The position numbers and the translations under genes are program-made. Below, in pieces: positions 8,737-13,182 of a stretch of DNA of 13,182 bases. Origin of the DNA: Acanthaster planci (Eukaryota > Echinodermata > Asteroidea > Valvatida > Acanthasteridae). How positions within the stretch are numbered: the first letter of the stretch is position 1; each line of letters starts with the position of its first letter. Below the pieces are notes generated by a model. That model worked only from the letters and a program-made list of their open reading frames with translations. It searched no databases and was not told the origin of the DNA. The stretch covers positions 110,896-124,077 of the forward strand of contig NW_019091748.1 in NCBI RefSeq assembly GCF_001949145.1. Reading direction: 5' to 3'.

Positions 8737-9861
8737 GGAACATAAATTGAGCATAAAAGGTCCACAAACTCTCTAAATCTTGCAATCTTGGAGTCATCTG
8801 AAAGGGCACATAGTCATCTATCTATTTAAGTACGTTTCACATCCATATTTGCAGTAGTTTTTGAAACATCGGCAAAAGGAAGTGAGAGTTCTTGTCTGAA
8901 TGTTATATATATTTGTGTAATTCTGTCTTTGCGCTATGCAGGGTCTTGTTTTGCACAGAGAATGCTTCATATATTCGATCATAAAAGGTCTAAAAAGTAT
9001 CTAAATCTTGCAATCTTGGTATCATTTGCAAGGGCACATGTTCCTCAGTCTATTCATATAAGTTTCATATCCATATTTGCAATAGATAATGGTTTAGCTG
9101 GAAAAGAAATGCAAGCTGTTGTCTGACTGTTTGATATTTTTGCGTAAATCTGAATTTGCGCTCTGCCGGGTCTTGTTTCGCACAGAGAATGCTCGATAAA
9201 TATATCGGAGCATAAAAGATTTAAAATTATCTAAATCTTGCAATCTTGGAGTCATCTGAAGGGGCCCATGGTCATCTATTTATTTATGTAAGTTTCACAT
9301 CCATATTTACAGTAGTTTTTGAAACATCGGCGAAAGAAAGTGCAAGTTCTTGTCTGACTTTTATGTATTTTTGTGTAATTCTGGCTTTGTTTAAGCTGTA
9401 CTAGTCCTGTTCCTCACGGAGAATGCTTCATCTTTTCGAGCATGAAAGGTCTAGAAAGTATCTGAATCTTGCAATCTTGGTGTCGTCTGAAAGGGCACAT
9501 GTTCCTTTTATCTATTCATATAAGTCTAACATCCATATTTGCAATAAATAAGGGTTTAGCTGGAAAAAGGAAGTGCAAGTTGTTGTCTGACTGCTTGATA
9601 TTTTTGCGTAAATCTGAATTTGCGCTCTGCCGGGTCTTGTTTTGCACGGAGAATGCTCGATAAATATATTGGAGCATAAAAGATTTAAAAATTATCTAAA
9701 TCTTGCAATCTTGGAGTCAACTGAAGGGGTACATATTTCTCTATCTATTCATATAAGTTTTACATTCATATTTGCAGTAGTGAGGGAACTATCTGCAAAA
9801 GGAAGTGCGAGGTCTTGTCTGACTGCTTTGTCTGCTGCATACCGGTCCTGTTCCCGCACAG
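8737..9861 (+). repeat. Higher-order block: alternating two-monomer repeat, about 455 bp
   Basis: Copies 11 and 13 share GTTTTTGAAACATCGGC, a GGAGTCATCTGAA variant and GTCATCTAT, 455 bp apart (8792 and 9247). Copies 12 and 14 share a GGTTTAGCTGGAAAA variant and AAATCTGAATTTGCGCTCTG 3' ends about 461 bp apart. Copies 13 and 15 share GATAAATATAT(C/T)GGAGC. The A-B-A-B order indicates a recently amplified dimer inside the older array. Confidence 0.72.
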
Positions 9862-10150
9862 AGAATGGTATATATATTTGAGCATAAAGGGTCTAATATT
9901 TATCTAAATCTTGCAATTTTGGCGTCATCTGAAAAATCACATGCTCCTCTATCTATTCATATACGTTTTATATCTATATTTGCAGTAGTTAGGGAAATAT
10001 CTGCAAAAGAAAGTGCGAGTTCTTGTGAAACTGCTTCCTATTTTGCTTATTATTTCTGTTTTTTCGTTAACCTGGTCAGGTTCCTGCACGAGAATTTCTA
10101 TATATATATATCGGAGCTTGAAAGGGCTAAAAGCTTTCTAAATTTTGCAT

Positions 10151-11106
10151 TCAATTTATGCAGCTATGCGCGCAGCTATGCTAGGGATCTGTGTAGACTT
10201 TTGTCTTCGCCCTGCATTCAAAATGTGAAGCTTAGTTTTGCACCGCCCTCTTTTGTTGGGCTTGGGTGGGTGCTGGAGAGATTTAAAACTGAGTCTCTCT
10301 GCTGCAGAGCTTTCGAGAGTCAACATCATTCGGCAACTCTAGCACTCTTGCAGTGTACAAACTTGCAAAGCCATTACTGCATTGAATTCCATAGATTGAT
10401 TGGCAAAGTCGTGATTAGCTGCAGGCACCTAGACATCTGCAGTTTACATATATGTACTGGCAGCTAGTAGCTGTTGGCATTTGCCAACCCCAGCCCTGTA
10501 TTTGGTAGGTTTTCATATGGAGCTTAATATGCTTTTTATACTGGGAGTACGTGTACTAGATCATTCGAGTTTATTAATCAGAACCTATAGGTTGTCTTCC
10601 AAACTGCTGATGTACCATGCATGTAACTGATGAAACTATGCGTTTTCCATTATTGGAAACTGTAAATCAAATGTTGTAATTTGTACATATACTTAGGTTT
10701 CCTTAATAATTTTGAATGAACTGGTTTCATCCTGCTTAACATGATGTCATATAGTTTGCAGGATGAATTTATTTCATAAACTTATAGAATGCCTCCATCG
10801 ACTCTTCCATTTTCTGATCTAAGTGAACAAACGTATGCTACACTGACTAATATACATGTACATGTATTTCTGAAATTTCTTTTTTTGGGGGCAGATCTCT
10901 TGCAGATTGCTTATTGACTGTCGTTTTTTTAATATCTGACCTAAATAATTCAACTTTACGCTTAAGCATGATTGTACATATAGAACTCCAGGTCAATACT
11001 AACTGGGACAGAAATAAAACCATATACATATATCTGTGTCAGGATTCTTGTGCCGCCACATTCCTGTTCCTTTTGTTTGTGTTAATTTCCCCCTCTTTTA
11101 CAAACA
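10151..11106 (+). other. Unassigned; right part probably the end of a 5' LTR
   Basis: No gene recognised. A plus-strand frame stays open from the last satellite copies to 10467 but shows no known motif. The stretch ending at 11106 looks like the 3' part of an LTR: an AATAAA at 11013-11018, then about 90 bp of T- and C-rich sequence ending in ACA, directly abutting the primer site at 11107. The left end of that LTR could not be placed, because no second LTR is available to compare. A perfect 16-bp palindrome ATACATGTACATGTAT lies at 10852-10867, and GTTGGC-ATTT-GCCAAC at about 10473-10488. Confidence 0.45.
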
Positions 11107-11124
11107 TGGCGTAGTCGACAGGAT
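11107..11124 (+). other. Retrotransposon primer-binding site, tRNA-Ser type
   Basis: TGGCGTAGTCGACAGGAT begins with TGG, the complement of the CCA tail. It matches, at 17 of 18 bases, the complement of the 3' end of animal tRNA-Ser(AGA) as I recall it (acceptor strand CGACTACG plus CCA); the mismatch is A for G at the twelfth base. In LTR retrotransposons the tRNA 3' end anneals here to prime minus-strand DNA synthesis. The location right after an LTR-end-like ACA and upstream of a gag on the same strand fits. The tRNA sequence is from memory and needs checking. Confidence 0.66.
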
Positions 11125-12049
11125 GCTTGTGGTGTGGCACTTATTAGAAATCCTTGGTTGAGAAAAAGAATGCTTACTATTTAAGAAATAAGAAACGACA
11201 GTCAATAATCTAATTCTGCTGCTGAGGGTGATGAACTCTGGGAGTTGCTGTCGTTGGCGCTCAGACATCTATGACGTCACAACTTGACGATACCAGTGAT
11301 GGAGTAGTGCTTAGAGGTCCTACCTTCACTGGTCTACTTTGACTTTTTTCTACCTTGACAAGTGGATTAAGGCCCTACTGTGTCCTGTTGTACCTTCGAT
11401 CCATGTGGAGGAGTCATCCCTGGAAGTTAATTTGAGTGGACCAGACTGGAGACCGTTGTGTCTTCGTCGAACATCAAGTCATGGACGTATTTTCTTGTGG
11501 TATTTTTTAAAGAAAATATTCTAATGCTGTAGTATGGTAACAGTTTTAAATAAGCAACTTAATACTGCTGGTTTATATATCCAAACTCTGGATTTTAAAT
11601 GACACACTGCGAAGTTTCCACTTTTCAGATAAGAGCATGCTGAATAGCTACACATTAAATCCAAACTTGTAAGGTATATTGTACATTTAACTCTCGAAGT
11701 ACACCAAATTGAGCATATGCACTTGGCAATTTGTAGCTACACTTCGGGAAAGTGTTGACACTGAATTGTATTCTGACTAGAGTAAGTCTTACTGACAGAG
11801 TTGTAGTATTATTTTTCTTTTGACTGCAGACCTTGAAGTACTACCGTGCAGCTGACCACGACATGAACCAATCAATCCTCCCCTTCGTAATACATCACTT
11901 CGCATCTGGTTAGAAGAATAGCGGCAGAAATTTCAATTAAGGTATCGTTGCATACAAATTTTGCTTTTGAATGGTTGCTAGAAGCGACGTGTATTAACAA
12001 TTCTCTCCCCATAAGCAGCAGGTAAATTAATTTCACGGAGACCGACTAG
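11125..12049 (+). other. Retroelement leader, non-coding
   Basis: No credible gene on either strand. AAACGACAGTCAATAA at 11193-11208 is the exact reverse complement of 10911-10926 on the other side of the primer site. The segment 11694-11748 contains CGAAGT...ACTTCG and CAAATTG...CAATTTG arms and partly matches 960-1002 in inverted orientation. Multiple short ATGs and stops in all frames fit an untranslated leader or decayed sequence. Confidence 0.45.
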
Positions 12050-12910
12050 CCTAAACCCTATCATCAGTCTGCAGCTAAACCCACTTTTTTGCTTCTTCCC
12101 AGCCAAAAGAAACTCACCACTTTTTCAGGGTTGGCTAAAGCTAAATTGGAAGACTTGATAGGTGATCTGAAATCTGTTGTAGGGGCTAGACCTATATCCT
12201 AACTAGAAAAGGTTGATTTTGTATATCACCTTAGTGGGCCGGCGAGAGATGAAGTTAGGCATCGAAGGCGAGAATCGTTCGATATGATCTTTTTCATACT
12301 TAGAGATACTTTTGGTGTGCAAGGATTGTCTGCACAACTGCAGCTAGCTTTTTTGAAAAGGAAGCAGAAGGATGGAGAAAAGTTGAGGCATTCTTCTCAC
12401 GGTCTGCTGGTCTTGTTTGAAAGGGCTAAACGCAAATCTCCTCTTTTCGTGGATAACAAAGAAAATCTCCTCAATGATTGATTTGCTGAAGGTGTCACGA
12501 ATACCACCCTGTGGAAGCACTTGAAGAAGTTTATTAGGGAACACCCCGATATAGATTTTCTACACTTCGTATAAAAGCCATTGAATAGGCAGAAGCTGTT
12601 ACCCATAGAAAACCAAAGTAAGGTTGCTGTTCACTCTGAGGTTGTTCAAGCTAAGATAGACAATGCTGCCATTTTAGACCTATTGCAGAAACAACAAAAA
12701 CAGATTGATGAGTTTACAAGAACAGTTCAACATTCACTTTCTGTAGGGCAAGCATCTAAAACAAGACGTAGCATTCCCAAGTTCACTTTCTGCAAACAAG
12801 ATGGTCACACTGACGATAAATGTTATCAGCTAAACCTAAATAAGGCCGAGGAAACGATTGAAAAATTGAAAAGGAAATCTTCAGTTCAGGGAAACAAACT
12901 CCTTTCGTTG
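12050..12910 (+). pseudogene. gag: Retrotransposon gag, degraded, with defective CCHC zinc knuckle
   Basis: One plus-strand frame from 12050 to 12910 shows the Retrotrans_gag pattern. It runs SQKKLTTFSG (12101-12130), LEKVDFVYHLSGPARDEVRH (12203-12262), FDMIFFILRDTFG (about 12278-12316), FLKRKQKDGEKLRHSSHGLL (12350-12409), FAEGV...LKKFIREHPDIDF (12482-12559), a Gln/Lys-rich linker, then the knuckle FCKQDGHTDDKC (12788-12823). Gag normally forms the particle shell and its knuckle binds the genomic RNA. Damage: TAA at 12200 (Gln expected), TGA at 12479 (Arg expected, a CGA to TGA transition) and TAA at 12572. A short shifted segment reads TLRIKAIE-stop-AEAV (12562-12600), where the TAG at 12586 stands where Trp is usual. 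The knuckle lacks its first Cys: position 12782-12784 is TTC (Phe), one base from TGC. No start codon is evident. The frame then runs into satellite. Confidence 0.85.
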
Positions 12911-13182
12911 ATACTGGTCCTGCTCCCGCACATAGAATGCTTCATATATTCGGATATAAAAGGGTTAAAAATTATCTTAATCTTGCCATCTTGCTGTCAT
13001 CTGAAAGGACAAATGTTCCTCTGTCTAGTTATGCAGGTTTCATATTCATATCTGCAGTAGTTAGGGAAATATCTGCAAAAGGAAGTTCAAATTCTTGTCT
13101 GACTGCTTGATATTTTTGCGTAATTCTGTTTCGCACAGAGAATGCTCAATATATTCGAGCATAAATGTTCTAAAAATTATCT
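12911..13182 (+). repeat. Second segment of the 230-bp satellite, continues beyond window
   Basis: Starts at ATACTGGTCCTGCTCCCGCA (12911-12930) immediately after gag and holds one monomer (landmark AGAATG at 12934) plus the start of the next (landmark 13139, 205 bp later, with a deletion before TTTCGCACAGAG). Orientation is the same as the main array. The conserved words CATCTGAAAGGAC, GTAGTTAGGGAAATATCTGC and TTCTTGTCTGACTGCTTGAT identify it. It runs off the right edge. Confidence 0.95.

Larger units (their letters stand above)
6500..10150 (+). repeat. Tandem satellite array, monomer about 230 bp, 17 landmark copies
   Basis: Head-to-tail array. Using the conserved AGAATG word as landmark, copies fall at 6523, 6755, 6985, 7217, 7433, 7664, 7891, 8123, 8335, 8562, 8737, 8959, 9186, 9420, 9650, 9862 and 10091. 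Intervals are 205-235 bp except one deleted copy (175 bp, 8562-8737). A typical monomer reads GGTCCTGTTCCCGCACAGAG, then AATGCTTCATATATTCGAGC, then AAAGGTCTAAA, TTGCAATCTTGGTGTCATCT, GAAAGGGCACATGTTCCTCT, TTCATATCCATATTTGCAG, and GGGAAATATCTGCAAAAGG. Many monomers carry ATGCT...AGCAT (11-base loop) and TTTGCAG...CTGCAAA (15-base loop). The left edge is sharp near 6500 against coding-like sequence; the right edge fades near 10150. Open frames inside the array recur by monomer and are not genes. Confidence 0.97.
11107..12910 (+). mobile_element. Ty3/gypsy-like LTR retrotransposon remnant (PBS, leader, gag; pol absent)
   Basis: From the primer site rightward: a leader of about 0.9 kb with no long frame, then a degraded gag that ends abruptly at satellite sequence at about 12911. 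No protease, reverse transcriptase, RNase H, integrase or 3' LTR is present in the window. The order LTR end, PBS, gag on the plus strand is the normal one. Assignment to Ty3/gypsy rather than Bel or Copia comes from the gag helix pattern and single CCHC knuckle, not from pol, so it is tentative at clade level. Confidence 0.7.

Noticed and set aside
9865-10467. 200-codon open frame, longest in the window
   Set aside because: It begins inside the last satellite monomers and runs into unrelated flanking DNA with no recognisable domain or start context; best explained by a stop-poor satellite frame.
10627-10660. Hammerhead-ribozyme-like core (CTGATGA ... GAAAC)
   Set aside because: The sequence between the two core boxes cannot form stem II next to them, and the flanks do not pair as stems I and III.
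12581-13060. 159-codon frame as an intact gene
   Set aside because: The first 110 codons are the tail of gag without a true ATG start; the rest is translated satellite.
1-13182. tRNA, rRNA genes or CRISPR array
   Set aside because: No cloverleaf or rRNA core was recognised, and the regular repeats are a contiguous 230-bp satellite without unique spacers.

Overview
This is a eukaryotic, AT-rich, repeat-dominated window. It shows no operons, Shine-Dalgarno sites or compact bacterial genes. It has splice-type signals, a Penelope-like retroelement, a Ty3/gypsy-like gag with a probable tRNA primer site, a large satellite array, and many short TACATGTA-type palindromes. That mix suggests a marine invertebrate (cephalochordate, hemichordate, echinoderm or lophotrochozoan), but the species cannot be fixed from the sequence alone.

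Layout. At 1-626, minus strand, is the 5' part of a Penelope-like element (PLE) reverse transcriptase, broken by a 20-bp tandem duplication. From 627 to about 4300 there is no recognisable gene. This stretch holds a three-unit 75-bp palindromic minisatellite (2003-2227), a 156-bp foldback hairpin (2995-3150) and a cluster of AGGTCA-type half-sites (3774-3840). From 4303 to about 6480 there is weak but coherent host-gene signal. On the minus strand a short exon encodes an N-terminal hydrophobic segment and ends at a GTAAGT donor. On the plus strand a start exon and second exon join in frame across a 125-bp intron. The two point away from each other across a partly CpG-rich interval.

From about 6500 to 10150 the plus-strand coding signal runs straight into a tandem array of roughly 230-bp monomers (17 landmark copies). 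Each typical monomer carries two small inverted repeats. The array shows higher-order organisation: a block of about six monomers is repeated, followed by an alternating dimer block. From 10150 to 12910 lies the remnant of an LTR retrotransposon: an LTR-end-like stretch, a primer-binding site matching the 3' end of tRNA-Ser, a non-coding leader of about 0.9 kb, and a degraded gag with three stops, a local frameshift and a zinc knuckle missing its first cysteine. At about 12911 gag is cut off by the same satellite, which runs out of the right edge.

Nothing here looks like an intact, working multi-gene system. The most useful points are the organisation of the satellite and its sharp, similarly phased left junctions, the tRNA-Ser-primed gag remnant lying between two satellite segments, and the two candidate host-gene starts. 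Family calls rest on motif recognition only; no searches were run.
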